64,000 nt of DNA, from assembly GCF_021869535.1 (NCBI RefSeq), contig NW_026262659.1:9362001-9426000 (forward strand), written 5' to 3'. Below are positions 1 through 11,356 of this stretch, in pieces. Numbering within the stretch: the stretch's first letter is position 1; each line of letters begins with the position of its first letter. Under the pieces are notes generated by a model. It saw nothing but the letters and a program-made list of their open reading frames with translations. It was not told where the DNA came from and ran no database searches. This stretch comes from Mytilus californianus. Taxonomy: Eukaryota > Mollusca > Bivalvia > Mytilida > Mytilidae. Both the position numbers and the translations under genes were made by a program.

Positions 1-1119
1 CTTTTCATCTTGTTCAGATTTACTTTTATTTTAATTCTTAGCTTTTAATATTGTATGATTGTATGAATAATACAATTACGATTATGCTGGAATCAAAAAC
101 AATAAAACAGGGAAATAGTCCACTACGTATACATTACAACAACGCAAGTTACAGAGCATATTGAACCTGGAGGCATAATTTCAAAGGGATCTAATAAAAG
201 ATGTATAGAAGTACAATAAGAATGTAAAATTGAAATATATCAAATCTGATAAAGTAAAGACATAGAATACTGGCCATTTGATCCCTTATTTTGAAGTACG
301 AGTAAGCAGCTCGGTACTCTCGCGGCGCCGTGCCAATCCTGAGATTTTATACCAGCTCCCGTATCAATTCAACACTGGCACCTCTCTCTTTCCAAATGTG
401 TACATTCCCCGTTTCCATTCTCAATTTTATTTGTACTTACATGTTCGTGTAGCATTTTTTTAAAGTACCAATCTATAATTGATTCTAATGGTGTGTCCGG
501 GCTTCGTCATATGTCCTTATGATGAAATATACAGTTTTCATGAATATAAGGAGAGTTGAGATATACACCAATGAGACTGCAATCAATCGACAAAATTACA
601 TCTTAAATGTTATTAATTTAGTATTGTCATTGGTATTAAAAAAAAACAGGACTCACAAAACATCTTTCTGACATGTGGTAAGTGTTGACTACATTATCTT
701 TACAATTTTACATTTATTATAATAAGTCGTAAAAGTCGGATCTTCGTTCGTCTGTTTTTAATTCATTTAATAACGATGTCGAATTGGCCAACATTGCGCT
801 TTTAAGTATTGTTAAAATTTCTGACTATCTTTCTTAAAACTAAAAACAAAGTTGAGTTTCGAAAATTTTCACCCACACAAAAAAAAAAACAGACGAAATT
901 ACTGGCAATTTCGGATACAAAAAGTAACACGTACAATTAGCAAATCATAAGTTGAAATTTTATTTTGTGACAAATAAAATGGTTGCCATTACACACACAG
1001 TTTGAATATCAATCATGTTTATCATCACCAATAATGAACGTTTTTGTTTACATAGATCAGGTATGAATGTTCCATCATTTTTATATGTTCTTTGTGACTT
1101 TAAATAGTCTCTGGTGTCA
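1..1119. other. Spacer and probable P1 3' UTR
   Basis: AT-rich sequence downstream of the P1 stop codon. A minus-strand AATAAA at 959-964 lies about 155 bases past the stop, so the part from about 940 to 1119 is probably 3' UTR. I see no convincing exon in the rest. A short open frame near 278-463 has no recognisable content. Confidence 0.5.
959..964 (-). promoter_or_regulatory. Candidate poly(A) signal of P1
   Basis: AATAAA on the minus strand, about 155 bases downstream of the P1 stop. The motif is seen directly; its use is inferred from position. Another copy lies further away at 25-30. Confidence 0.4.
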
Positions 1120-1469
1120 CTAGTCATCGAAAACATCACTATATAAGGGAGCTACTTTTGGTGCAGGATTTAAAGTTAGAATATGTTTTGGAGACCAATG
1201 CGGATCAAACATTGGCCACGGACTATTTGCTGATTTTTTAGGTCTGAAGTTATATTTTCTAGCAGAATGAATAATATTCGGATCAAAAGTTGCCTTTGAA
1301 ACGACATCTATATGTACCGTTGTTGAACTGCTAAATGGATCAAAATCAGCCTGACTTTTAGACATTTTATCCTTGTGTAATCTGTACTGTATTGTTCCAA
1401 TTCCTATCACAATAATTATTACAGGTATTACTATAAGTCCGAATAGTCCTGTTAAATGAGGCGCTTCAT
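1120..1469 (-). CDS. P1 exon 9: membrane helix and cytoplasmic tail
   Basis: Starts after CTTTACAG in phase 1. A short DEAPHLTG stalk leads to the helix (LFGLIVIPVIIIVIGIGTI), then a basic stop-transfer patch (QYRLHKDK). The tail carries YNFRPKK, MFDPHWSPK and the terminal PLYSDVFDD, followed directly by the stop codon. Confidence 0.85.
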
Positions 1470-4400
1470 CTGTAAAGTAAATAGTATTTCAAGTGTTTCA
1501 TAACTCAAATGTGGCTCGCTATTTTTCTTTAATGAATGAACGAATTATCTTTATTCTCATAAAAAATATACAAAGTTACAGAGAAGATAATATTACAATA
1601 ATAACAAATATTGAATATAACATATGTGAAATACAAATGACTGTTATATAATATTATAATAAATATTTCTTCATACGTATGCATTACTGATTGATTGATT
1701 GATTGATTGATTGGTGTTTAACGTCACTTCCAGGACTGTTGTGTTATTTCGTTGCGGTCAGTATTTATTGATGGAGGAAGCCGGAGTGCCCGGTTATACA
1801 TTACTGTATCATGTATATAATATTATTAATTTATTTTTTTTTATATCACTTTGTAGACACATTTATATTTAATTTACTGTTATTATTATTATTATTATTA
1901 TTTGGTAAACATATGTTTATTCTTATATCGCTATTGTCGTTATAATTATTTTCGGGAAAATGTACTGTACATTTGTGTTATGATTGTTTTCGTTTAATAA
2001 CACAAGCAATGAAAAAAATATGTATATGTATAGTTCACATTTTCCCGTAAAGATGTTAATAAATACTCGATTATCGAAACATCATTGTTTAATTGTCTGT
2101 AACTACATGTACTGTTCAAAGAAAAAAAAAACTAGAACTATGAGTAAAATAAAAAAAAAGTATACACCGCCCTACAATACTATATTTCAAAAATGAATAA
2201 CTTCGTCTATGAAAATTTACAGAAAAGGAAACGGAACAAAAACAATTTTACATAGTCCCCTTAAACATGTAAGCCAGCAATATATTATAACTTCATTTAC
2301 ATTCTCAGATAGCATTTTGCTATAAATATCCGTCTTAACTGTTTAGGAGAAGTTGTGCTTAAAAAACACATGAACAGACCTAAGACGAACGAACAGGATG
2401 ATTTCTATATATTCTAAAATTATTCCTTAATGCACATTATCAGGTAGTATTTTACAACTGTAAAATTCTCCACTTTCTATACACTTAAAGTATGTAGTGC
2501 TTACATGGCACATGCACAAATGAAAGACGGACTGACGAACATATGAACGAAAAATTCCCTGCGAACAACACGTGTTTTTGGAATACTCTCGTCAGGTCTC
2601 GTCACCCCAAGTGTGATTGGGGATTAGAAATATGGTTACTTACTTTAATCTGCAGTAAAACCCTTGCCAAAGTAGGGCGTCTGTTTTGCTGTGCGGGATG
2701 AACAAGTACGCAGCCATGTCCGGTCAAAATGGGGACGTTAAATCATATACCTCGTGTAAAGAGAGTGCCACGCTTTTTGCACGTTAAGAACCTTTGTGGG
2801 GTCTGCAGGTGGCCTGTTGCAAGGTAACATTTCTGTTCCCATCCAAGATATTCCCAATATCCAGTGGCAATCCAAATTTCCACGACCATTATCCAGGACA
2901 GCCTCTATTACACGACCTACCTATTGTATTTATTGTTAATTTGTTCCCGTCCTGAACATGCATGTAATGTTTACCACTAGACGTTAAGCAACCAACAATC
3001 GATCAATCAACCGTCATTTGTGAGTTGAACGCGTTTACCATTATTAAAACCGAAGGGACAAAACAGTTATAACCATTTAATCTGGTGACAATGAAACATG
3101 TTCTTAATTCATTTTATTTTTTATGAATCACTTACTTAGATAGCAAAATATATCTTTATCGTCATTACACACGAAATTGCAACCGATGTGGATCGTTTTG
3201 ACATAATTATAAGAATGAGTTATCTTACCGTTGCCTACAGTAGTTGTAACAATAGTTATATCTTCACATACCTCTGAAAGGCAAACTCAGTACAATGAAT
3301 ATGAATAAAAGTAGATGTAAGAGATACATACATAAGAACATAACGACACAAATAAGTAAAATGTATCTAGAGGTTTAGATATCAGCAACAATCTAAGAAA
3401 AAGTTTCTATATGTCAAAATCTAAATCGTCCCGAGTCGAGAAAAGCTGTGAATATTTTATTTAAGACTTTCAAATATCTTTCATCAAAACCAAAATGTTC
3501 TACATCGTACAGCAGAGAAAATATTCAGATATAAAAACAGACAGGCACATACATACGCGGCTCGGTTGAACAGTGTTTTTAAAGCACTAAATCCGCCCAT
3601 CCAAATAGTCCTTATCGTAATACTATAACATACCCGATGGATCCGTCAGTACTAAACTAATACCACCAGGTTCTGTAATTGTAGATGATGATGTATTGCT
3701 GCAAAACTTTGAATTTTCCGTGGCGTAAGTTGTATTTCCTATTCTCTGTAACGACTGAAACATACAAAATAACGATGGAACATAAAATGTCAAACAATAG
3801 CTTACATTTTGATATAATCAAGACCCATACCAAATGAGGACTATATAAACATCAGCTGTCTCTGTATTTGTTGAATTTTTCTTATACTTATAAGAAAACA
3901 AAACAAAACCGTTAAAGTAATCCTAATTCGTTTCTTTTTTGCATGGTGCTTATTTTTTAGAATTGCACAAGACCAGTGTTCTACTGTCAATGGTGTTGCT
4001 ATAGTGTGTTTGTTTTTGTCGCAGTAGTTAGCAAAGAAATAATGACACCGTACATGCGTTAAAACAAGGAATTTATTTACTTTTATGAACCCTTGGGAAC
4101 AATTTTAAAGCATAACTTTTCTGCAAAGACTCTCTTGTCTTATATAAACATATTACACACAAACTCGAGAACATTGTTTCAATTTAAATAAATACACACA
4201 CACACATATAAATAATGTAAGTATATAATATTCAGGTATTCCTAGATGGATGGCTTTAACGTCCAGTGGCAAATTAAATATAATGTCGATTCAGGACGAG
4301 AACATAAACCCTGCTTTGCAATGGACCGTATCGCTGAGCCGGATTATAAAAGGTGATACTTCGAAAGGTAACAGTCCACACGAAAAAATGTCACCCTTCC

Positions 4401-7400
4401 TGGACATAATTTATTAATTTATTCTGACTTCGAGCACACCAGCCTTTGCTCTTACTCCTAAATGCTTCGAACTTAGTGGAGAACCAACAAATATCAATTT
4501 TCAATTCTTTGGTTTGACCCAACAAGGGACCGAACTCGTGACCTCCCGCACTCGAGGCGAGGACGCTTTGTTGTTCGAATTGTCTTGCTAAATTTATGTT
4601 GTGTTTTGCCTGTAGTCTTGTGTATTAGTTAAAACCAGAAGTTTAAAGTTGAAATTAAAAATACTAAGACAACATTGTTTGAAGTTGTTCAAACTGAAAC
4701 TTTCTATTTACCTTTATAAAGATTATTCTGGGTCGAAACGAAAGTTTGTGAGATGTAAATGTAAATGTTTTTAAGAATATTTCACGTAAACTCACAAAAC
4801 AACTAAACGGATTTTGTATACCAACGTCCATATTCCAAACAGAGAGATAAGTCTCAGAATCTTCATCAATTGAATGTATACATTTATACATTCCTCCACC
4901 TATTAAAAAAAAAAGAATTAAGTAAGCCGAAGAATACAGTAGTACAATTCATGTTCATGAAGCAGCCAGTAAATATCAGAGTTTCAATTTTTAAAGGGAA
5001 ACTCCATACTAAAATTTACGACAAAAGAGATGATTTTTCATTCTCTATTGTTAATTTTCCCTTTTCAGACGACGATGTTCCTTTGGCTCCATCATACGGT
5101 GTTTATATATCCCAAATCGTTCGTTATACCCGGGTGTGTAGTGATGTCATAGATTTTAACGAACGTAATCAATGCATCACTGGTAAATTTTTAAGTCAGG
5201 GATTTCGTTACCACAAATTGCTTAAAACTTTTACTAAATTCTTTCATAGATACAAAGATTTGATTAGTAAATTTGGCTGTACCTGTAGAAAACTTATTAA
5301 AAACGGTACTTCACATCCTAAATTTTACGGTAATATTGTACTAAAGGCGCGGAAATCACTATATGATCCGTGTAAACTCATCGAACCTTTAAACAAACTT
5401 ATTAGTAAAGGTTATCTTACCAATGTTGTAATAAGATCTTTGACCATAGTTTACATTGGCACAAATATCGATTTTGTCATCAGCAAATTAAAACATAACT
5501 AAATTTGTATTCTTTTCAAGCGGTTATTTGGGATGTATAAATACACATCCACGTTCATTTTCTATATGGAAATTACTATATCTATATATAAAATTATACA
5601 TATTTATTAACAGGTTAACTATCCTACTGCTTGTCGGTACTTTTGTTTTGGCATTGCACATTTCATGTCTTCTTTGACTGTCCATGACGTTAAAACAATA
5701 AATCCCTGGGATGTGTTTTAGTTGATTTGAGTCTGATGCATGATTTTTTATTATTAATTGTTTTTGGCTTTTAACTAGCTTTCAGTAACTACGAGTACTC
5801 TGAAATCGTACTTTCGTATTAATTTGACCTGTTGATACAATTTGTAATGTATTTTTGTTATTTAATGTTTACTAATTTAGTGTTATATCTTATCTCCCTA
5901 TTTTCAATATATACCATCTTTGATAAGTGTTTAGTATGATAATAAATTTTCTTTTTTGTTCTCGTACTAGGAACAACAAAATTATTTCCGTCCTCCATGT
6001 ATACCTTACAACAAAATTATTTTTATTTACCTGTGAACGTTATTTTATTTGGCCGCATTTTGTCCATGGTTATGGTTGTCTTTCTGATATTGTTTTACAT
6101 CTAACACACTTGTTTTATTAATTTTGTATTTACATTGTGTCATAGATCAAATTTATACGTTCAGTGTATGTTCACTTGTTTTTGTTAATATGTCTTTTGA
6201 TTGAGTTAAGCCATTTCAATTGATATTTTATAGTGTGTCTTTCTATGCTGTGATGTTACATTATTGTTTCAGGTAGGGTGAAGGTTGGCGCCTATTAAAA
6301 CGTTTAAACCCGCTGCAATTGTATGCACCTGTCCTAAGTCAGGAACCTGATGTTCAGTGGTTGTCGTTTGTTGATGTGGTTCATAAGTGTTTCTCGATTC
6401 TTGTTTTTATATAGATTAGACCGTTCGTTTTCCTGTTTGAATGGTTTTACATTAGTCATTTGTGGGGCCATTTATAACTTGCTGTTCGGTGTGAGCCAAG
6501 GCTCCGTGTTGAAGGCCGTACTGTGACCTATAATGATTTCCTTTTACAAATTGTGACTTGGATGGAAAGTTGTCTCATTGGCACTCATATCACATCTATC
6601 TAAAGTATTAGTCAATTTAAAATCATTAACCTTCAATCAACTTTTCACATCAATGGCACCGATGAAAAACAAAACTCATCAGAGATGAGGACTAATTTCT
6701 TTACTTTATGTTTCATATACATACAACAAATGTTACACGATATTTAACCTAGTAATGGACATTTTGGGGGTTTTCAACCAAACCTGAACAACGAAAAAGC
6801 CATTACAGCTATGAATTTATCTCAACATGACAAATTGTATAGAAAAATGTCTGTTGTATGTTGCCCTTTATATGTCTTTTTTTCTCGTTATATCGCATTC
6901 TCCTTTGAGATGCTCCACATGTATTTGCTTGTATTTACCTGATATGAGCAGGGAAACAATGATTTAACTATTGATAATTTACTTAACTATAATAATAAAT
7001 TTTATAAACAAAAAAACAATCAGAAAATTCACTATGTAAGGTTTAAGATTTTGTTTATTGTCATCATTATACACCTAGCCTTCATCAGCGTTATACTTAC
7101 TGGAGAATGTTTTTCCTACAGCAGTATTATCACATACACCACTATACGAAATGTGTATTCTTGTTTTATCAGTACACACATCCCATGTGGTATCACTACA
7201 GTGGAACCCGCTAGCTTCGCCATGGTGCTGAATTGTGACATTAGTGAAAATAGCTTGAATAGCTGTCGAACAGGTAATATTTATATTCTGTTCCTCGATA
7301 GAACCTGAAAACAATAGTAAGCAGCACTTCATAACTTTCTTAAAATGAAGATTTCATTATATTAAAATTAAAACTAAAAACTGTAACCAAATCATAACAC

Positions 7401-10400
7401 CTTTTGGGTGTTTTTTCAGCGACATCAAAAAGAAAAAGAGCTGTTTGATAAAATATTTGCAAAAGATTCCCTGAGACCACTTGGAATATTCAAAGAATTT
7501 GAATTAGTATAAAGTTGATTCATTGCAACTTCCGTAGAACTCTGATTTTTCCGAAGTCCTGCGTTTAATTCATTGTCGAGTCTTACGAGATTCGGTGCTT
7601 ACTTTGAAGATGAATTCATCGATGTAGACAATAAATACAACATACTTGCTTATAATCGAGGTCCTGAAAATATCTTGATATAATACCAACAAAGAATATT
7701 GTTCAAAATAATATGCTTACCATTTCGTACTAAAGTTATAAAGTTTCGAGCCACTGTTTTCCTTGTGCAAACATCTTGAAGGTTGACACTTACATTAACG
7801 GTACCATACAAGATATTGGTAAGGTAAGGACTATATTCTGCAAAGAAATTAAACAACAAATTAAAAAAAAATGCAAAAACAATATACTAAATTATGATAA
7901 TTAAAAAAAAACAAAGACTAAAAACTGACAAATAGTTCAATCTAACTAAAAGGCATAAAAACGTTCAATTATAGAAACATGTCAAGGCTATAAGATTTTT
8001 GATAGGATTCAGTGATACTTTACTGAAACCTGGAAGTGTAACTATGTTTCTATACCAGCAGTGTACTATTTATACAATTTTTTTTTCAGACCAGCAAAGT
8101 TCGTGGAAAAAGATATCAAAAGTTAATTTATTTAAAAACAAACAATAATGAGGGTGGTTTTTAACGACCTTGTCTACCCATGAGGGTCTTGCACGGTCGG
8201 TAATAAACAATTTATAATACATAATTTATATATATGAGCGCCCTAGTTAAGAATTTGAGAGTAAACTCTACAAAACAAGAATTCGAAACGCATGCATACA
8301 AGGATTTGAAATGCAGTCAGTCACATTTTTCATAAATTATGTAAATTTCAGGTGATGATAAAACAATATATATATTGTGACCATCATACACTGTTCTGCA
8401 TCTCCTTCATAATTTGGGTGTTGTCTTTGTCATAAATCAGGCCGTTTCTATTCTCGTTTGAATTCTTTCATTTCATGTCGGTGCCTTTTAAAGCTGACTG
8501 AACGGTATGGATTTCGCTGATTGTTGAAAGGGATGACTTATAGTTGCTAACATCCACGTCATGTGTACTCGAGTGGAGAGTTATCTCATTGGCAATCGCA
8601 CCACATCACCTTATTTTTATGTAGCTTCATTTCAAAGTAGCAACGGGTATCGTCTGTTTAGCCAGCTGTTTTTTTTTAAGCTCCACTGATGAGTCTTCTG
8701 CAGACGGAACTTGCGTCTGGAGTACAACATTATAAGTTTGGTATTTTTAAGGACTCTTTGCTTACGCAAGTTTTAGACACGAAAGTTTCACGGTATATTT
8801 AATCACAAGTTTCCCGTGGAGAACATCAACAGTTTTTCTACACGGTAACTCTAACCTTTATTTTTCATGTCTTGAAAATAACCTTGGGGAGTTGCTAGAT
8901 TGCTCGTACTGGCATTTTATATTTTAAATACTATAAGTAAAATCCATTATATTGGCAAATGATGAAGATAGGTGTATTAGTTACCTGTCAACTGATAGTA
9001 GTATGCAATATAGCTGTCAACCATAGTCAGTTCTATACAAAGAAACAGGTTAATGGTAGAATTAGCGAATGACAGTTTTGTTGTCGATCTAAAATCATAA
9101 AATGAATAAGAAATAGCAAAACACAATCAATATTTTTGTCGTTGGGTTACTGTCTCAAGGACGTTTATCCCACAACTTCCTTTATTCACATTTCCCTTAC
9201 CGAGGCCTGTTCTGTATTTATTCTTTGACATAAGTTGCTAAGATAATAATACATTAATGTATTGTACAACATACAATTCGTAGGTAAACGTAAAGTCAGA
9301 ATTTTGGAATGCCAAGTTTTTTTATCTTTCAAAGTTTATGTTTGTCTGTAAGGTATAATTCATCTCCTTTGTTTTTTAGCTATATATTTCTAAACTTTGA
9401 CAAACAATACAGAATAAAGAAAAGAGTATTGTGAAAAATGAAGAAAAAACATAAAGAGAAGCATGTCTTAAATAACAAAACCTCCGATACTTTTGTATAA
9501 TCAAATCATAACACAATTGAAACACTGGAATGGTTTTCAGGTCTATTTGATTCATGTGTTCTATTGAAACAATGGAATGGTTTTCAGGACTATTTGATGT
9601 ATGTGTTCTATTGAAACAATGGAATGGTTTTCAGGACTATTTGATTTATGTGTTCTATTGAAACAATGGAATGGTTTTCAGGTCTATTTGATTTATGTGT
9701 TCTATTGAAACAATGGAATGGTTTTCAGGTCTATTTGATTTATGTGTTCTATTGAAACAATGGAATGGTTTTCAGGTCTATATGATTTATGTGTTCTATT
9801 GAAACAATGGAATGGTTTTCAGGTCTATTTGATTCATGTGTTCTATTGAAACAATGGAATGGTTTTCAGGTCTATTTGATTCATGTGTTCTATTGAAACA
9901 ATGGAATGGTTTTCAGGTCTATTTGATTCATGTGTTCTATTGAAACAATGGAATGGTTTTCAGGTCTATTTGATTCATGTGTTCTATTGAAACAATGGAA
10001 TGGTTTTCAGGTCTATTTGATTTATGTGTTCTATTGAAACAATGGAATGGTTTTCAGGTCTATTTGATTTATGTGTTCTATTGAAACAATGGAATGGTTT
10101 TCAGGTCTATATGATTTATGTGTTCTATTGAAACAATGGAATGGTTTTCAGGTCTATTTGATTTATGTGTTCTATGTACCATACTATCGTGTCCTTTATA
10201 TGACGAATTTAGAAAAAAAATATTTGATAAAGCAACACATTTTAATAGTGATTTTTTGTCTTTTGATGATAAACAGAAATTAGGGTTTTTATTTACAGAT
10301 ATTAATATGATTCGTAGTTTATAGAATTATTATTTTAAATAGACGTAGAAATGTTTTATACTGTAAATAGTGTTCTTATTAATATGTTTTATAATAGACG

Positions 10401-11356
10401 AATTCTCTATAATTTTTAATGTTATAGTCCTTTATAATTCTGTACAGAATGGCTCTCTTTTTATATCTATATATTTTTACACTAAATGTAGTGTTGTATT
10501 ATATATTATTGAGAGATGAGACTTAAATAAAATATTGAATTGAATTGAATTGAATACTATATATATATGTGTTGGTGATCACGGCAAGTCAAGTCTACAC
10601 TGTACTTTTATGGTGCATCGTGAGGCCAAAATTCATGTGACGTTATAAACGATATGGAAATAATTATATAAAAATATCAAGTTTATCAGATATATGTGTT
10701 TTATGTACCGTAATAAATATTTGTTGTCTTGGTGATAGAAGCAAGTAAAGTCCAAACTTTCAGGTAAGGCATCGTGAGGCAGAAGATCATATGACGTCAT
10801 AAACGATGAGTTATAGAATGTTACATCTCCTCTGTCAGCTCCCAACCAGTTTCCAATTAAATCAGAAGGGAAACTGCATTGACAGTCTATAAAAAGTATA
10901 ATTGAAAAGAGAAAAAAGTCAGCCCTATGTTTTTATGTATAGATTTTTTTTTCTTATGTATTATCAAGCCTTAAAAAGTTTACTTAAAATATATGTCAAA
11001 AGGTGATTTTTTTATCATCATAGCGATTTATTGCGATGAAATTCTAAATGGAGTGAAAATAGTAAAACTTTCATAGAAAAATGGATAGAAATAAATTATT
11101 GTAATTATAACAGGACAACAAACGTTAAAATAAAGCAGGTTTACGAAAGTATTAGAAAAGGAAACATGTTCAAGTTTACGGAATTTCTTAACTTAACTAG
11201 ATATATATTAATTGTTAGGGATCGTAATTTCTAAAGAATAAATTATAGTTTTATGCTTTGCTAAAAAAATAGAAAGTAACAATACTTACCCACACTGATT
11301 AAAAAAATCAGACTTATCACACAAAATCCTTCAACAATTGTCATCACTATCATCAT
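1120..11356 (-). CDS. P1: type I membrane protein, 9 exons, 429 aa
   Basis: First paralogue of a tandem family, function unknown. Exons in coding order: 11290-11356, 10709-10886, 8985-9088, 7721-7837, 7101-7304, 4796-4899, 3634-3754, 3229-3273, 1120-1469. The total is 1290 bases including the stop. All junctions are GT/AG and the phases (1,2,1,1,1,0,1,1) match P2 and P3 exactly, which is the main support. Exon 1 gives a hydrophobic signal peptide. Exons 2-8 form an ectodomain with cysteines conserved among paralogues and several N-x-S/T sites. Exon 9 encodes one membrane helix and a tail of about 90 residues. The tail keeps YNFRPKK and the PLYSDVFDD end but lacks the KYGCIC motif of the other paralogues, and it stops where they continue. 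The ectodomain resembles the metazoan DUF7042-7045 type from memory; an HMM search would decide. Introns hold a LINE end, a minisatellite and a retroelement fragment. Confidence 0.82.
1689..1800 (+). repeat. Dispersed repeat S1 with GATT microsatellite start
   Basis: Begins with about six GATT units followed by GGTGTTTAACGTCACTT and ends near GCCGGAGTGCCCGGT. A diverged copy in the same orientation lies at 41855-41965. It lies in P1 intron 8 and looks like a short interspersed element; its class is unknown. Confidence 0.6.
2570..3012 (-). repeat. Dispersed repeat S2, P1 intron 8
   Basis: Contains AGAGTGCCACGCTTTTTGCA and a terminal segment around TAATTTGTTCCCGTCCTGAA followed by CGATCAATCAA. 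A related copy in the same orientation lies at 56090-56425. Shorter relatives in the opposite orientation lie at 34909-34985 and within 4240-4570. No coding capacity is visible. Confidence 0.55.
3229..3273 (-). CDS. P1 exon 8: juxtamembrane micro-exon
   Basis: 45 bases, phase 1 to phase 1, acceptor CCTTTCAG and donor GTAAGA. Encodes EVCEDITIVTTTVGN with a single cysteine at the position also seen in P2 and P3. Its length differs among paralogues (45, 24 and 30 bases), so this linker varies. Confidence 0.75.
3634..3754 (-). CDS. P1 exon 7: ectodomain segment with TYATEN-FC
   Basis: 121 bases, phase 0 to phase 1, donor GTATGT. The NTTYATENSKFC stretch aligns with DTIYATETPQFC in P2 and DVLYATETPTAC in P3. 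A serine/threonine-rich stretch follows and likely forms part of the membrane-proximal region. Confidence 0.82.
4240..4570 (+). repeat. Dispersed repeat, S2-related, P1 intron 6
   Basis: Starts with TTTAACGTCCAGTGGCAAAT and ends with GACCTCCCGCACTCGAGGC. The start matches the 34909-34985 element. The end has a tRNA-like look, which would fit a SINE, but I could not define boundaries or target duplications. Confidence 0.45.
4796..4899 (-). CDS. P1 exon 6: CIHSI-DSETYLSVWN segment
   Basis: 104 bases, phase 1 to phase 0, after TTTTTTTAATAG, donor GTGAGT. Encodes GGMYKCIHSIDEDSETYLSV and ends NPFSCF. This is the exact counterpart of the P2 exon whose 5' edge was amplified into the 60-bp array. 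In P1 no array is present; a reverse-transcriptase fragment starts less than 100 bases upstream instead. Confidence 0.85.
4965..5502 (+). pseudogene. 3' coding fragment of a YIDD-type reverse transcriptase element
   Basis: An uninterrupted 5'-truncated reading frame runs antisense in P1 intron 5. It shows YDKRDDFSFSIVNFPF and PSYGVYISQIVRYTRVC, the post-RT region of a retroelement common in bivalves, and ends at a stop after KLKHN. The polymerase core is missing. Related fragments lie at 29560-29995, 31230-32060, 37975-38740 (minus) and 46440-47760. The class (Penelope-like or other non-LTR) is not certain. Confidence 0.7.
5503..6602 (+). repeat. Non-coding 3' part of the same retroelement
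   Basis: Continues downstream of the stop codon. The part near 5765-5815 aligns with 31970-32020, which also follows a reverse-transcriptase fragment. A recurrent tail occupies about 6270-6602 and ends with AGTTGTCTCATTGGCACTCA. Other tail copies lie at 8430-8616, 30018-30425 (minus), 37730-37975, 38820-39010 (minus), 55220-55370 and 57300-57606. Confidence 0.6.
7101..7304 (-). CDS. P1 exon 5: ectodomain segment with DVCTDKT
   Basis: 204 bases, phase 1 to phase 1, acceptor TTTTCAG, donor GTAAGT. Starts GSIEEQNINITC and contains NVTIQHHGEA and WDVCTDKTRIHISYSGVC. The P2 exon has the same length and the same order of motifs. Four cysteines and two N-x-S/T sites are visible. Confidence 0.85.
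7721..7837 (-). CDS. P1 exon 4: ectodomain segment with RNFITLVRNG
   Basis: 117 bases, phase 1 to phase 1, acceptor TTCTTTGCAG, donor GTAAGC. Encodes EYSPYLTN... DVCTRKTVARNFITLVRNG. It is identical in length to the P2 and P3 exons and aligns with RTFITLVRDG in P2. Confidence 0.85.
8430..8616 (+). repeat. Retroelement tail copy, P1 intron 3
   Basis: A partial copy of the tail described at 6270-6602. It ends with GTTATCTCATTGGCAATCGC and has no coding capacity. A second common mussel repeat motif, CACTGATGAGTCTTCTGCAG, follows at about 8685. Confidence 0.6.
8985..9088 (-). CDS. P1 exon 3: ectodomain segment ending YYYQLTG
   Basis: 104 bases, phase 2 to phase 1, donor GTAACT. Encodes STTKLSFANST, then LFLCIELTMVDSYIAYYYQLT. 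Single cysteine in an LCIEL context; P2 has MCIEL and P3 MCLEI. Confidence 0.84.
9516..10174 (+). repeat. 47-bp minisatellite, 14 copies, P1 intron 2
   Basis: Fourteen near-identical head-to-tail units of 47 bases, each containing GAAACAATGGAATGGTTTTC and TGTGTTCT. Variation is mainly TTTATG/TTCATG and TCTATT/TCTATA. The last unit runs straight into the C-terminal coding part of a LINE. Because 47 is not a multiple of three, the frame changes in each unit and long translation is not expected. Confidence 0.9.
10175..10556 (+). mobile_element. LINE 3' end fragment
   Basis: The plus-strand frame around 10160-10323 gives CPLYDEFRKKIFDKATHF and then KLGFLFTD before a stop. This is the usual C-terminal layout of a non-LTR retrotransposon ORF2. 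An AATAAAATATTGAATTGAA tail with about four TTGAA repeats ends the element. It is 5'-truncated and inserted antisense to P1. Confidence 0.65.
10571..10657 (-). pseudogene. Decayed duplicate of P1 exon 2
   Basis: The segment aligns with the interior of P1 exon 2 (about 10728-10815), sharing GGTGAT, GCAAGT, GGCATCGTGAGGC-like and ATAAACGAT blocks in the same order and orientation. In the matching frame it gives ITSHEFWPHDAP and then a stop. It lies about 50 bases on the transcript-downstream side of the real exon and keeps no clear splice sites. Confidence 0.7.
10709..10886 (-). CDS. P1 exon 2: N-terminal ectodomain, GADRGD motif
   Basis: 178 bases, phase 1 to phase 2, donor GTACAT. Encodes CQCSFPSDLIGNWLGADRGD, then VTFYNSSF, and ends FTCFYHQDNKYLLR. 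P2 has the same length and CQCNFPSQLIGVWKGADRGD. Confidence 0.86.
11290..11356 (-). CDS. P1 exon 1: signal peptide
   Basis: 67 coding bases ending in phase 1 at GTAAGT. The product starts MMIVMTIVEGFCVISLIFLI, a typical hydrophobic signal sequence. Tandem ATG codons open the frame, so the start could be either the first or second Met. The 5' UTR and promoter were not identified. Confidence 0.75.

Noticed and set aside
278..463. Short plus-strand open frame near the left edge
   Set aside because: 61 codons, no recognisable motif, no splice or promoter context.
4870..5502. 210-codon plus-strand open frame as a host gene
   Set aside because: Its content matches other decayed retroelement fragments in the window, and its Met start lies in P1 exon 6 by chance.
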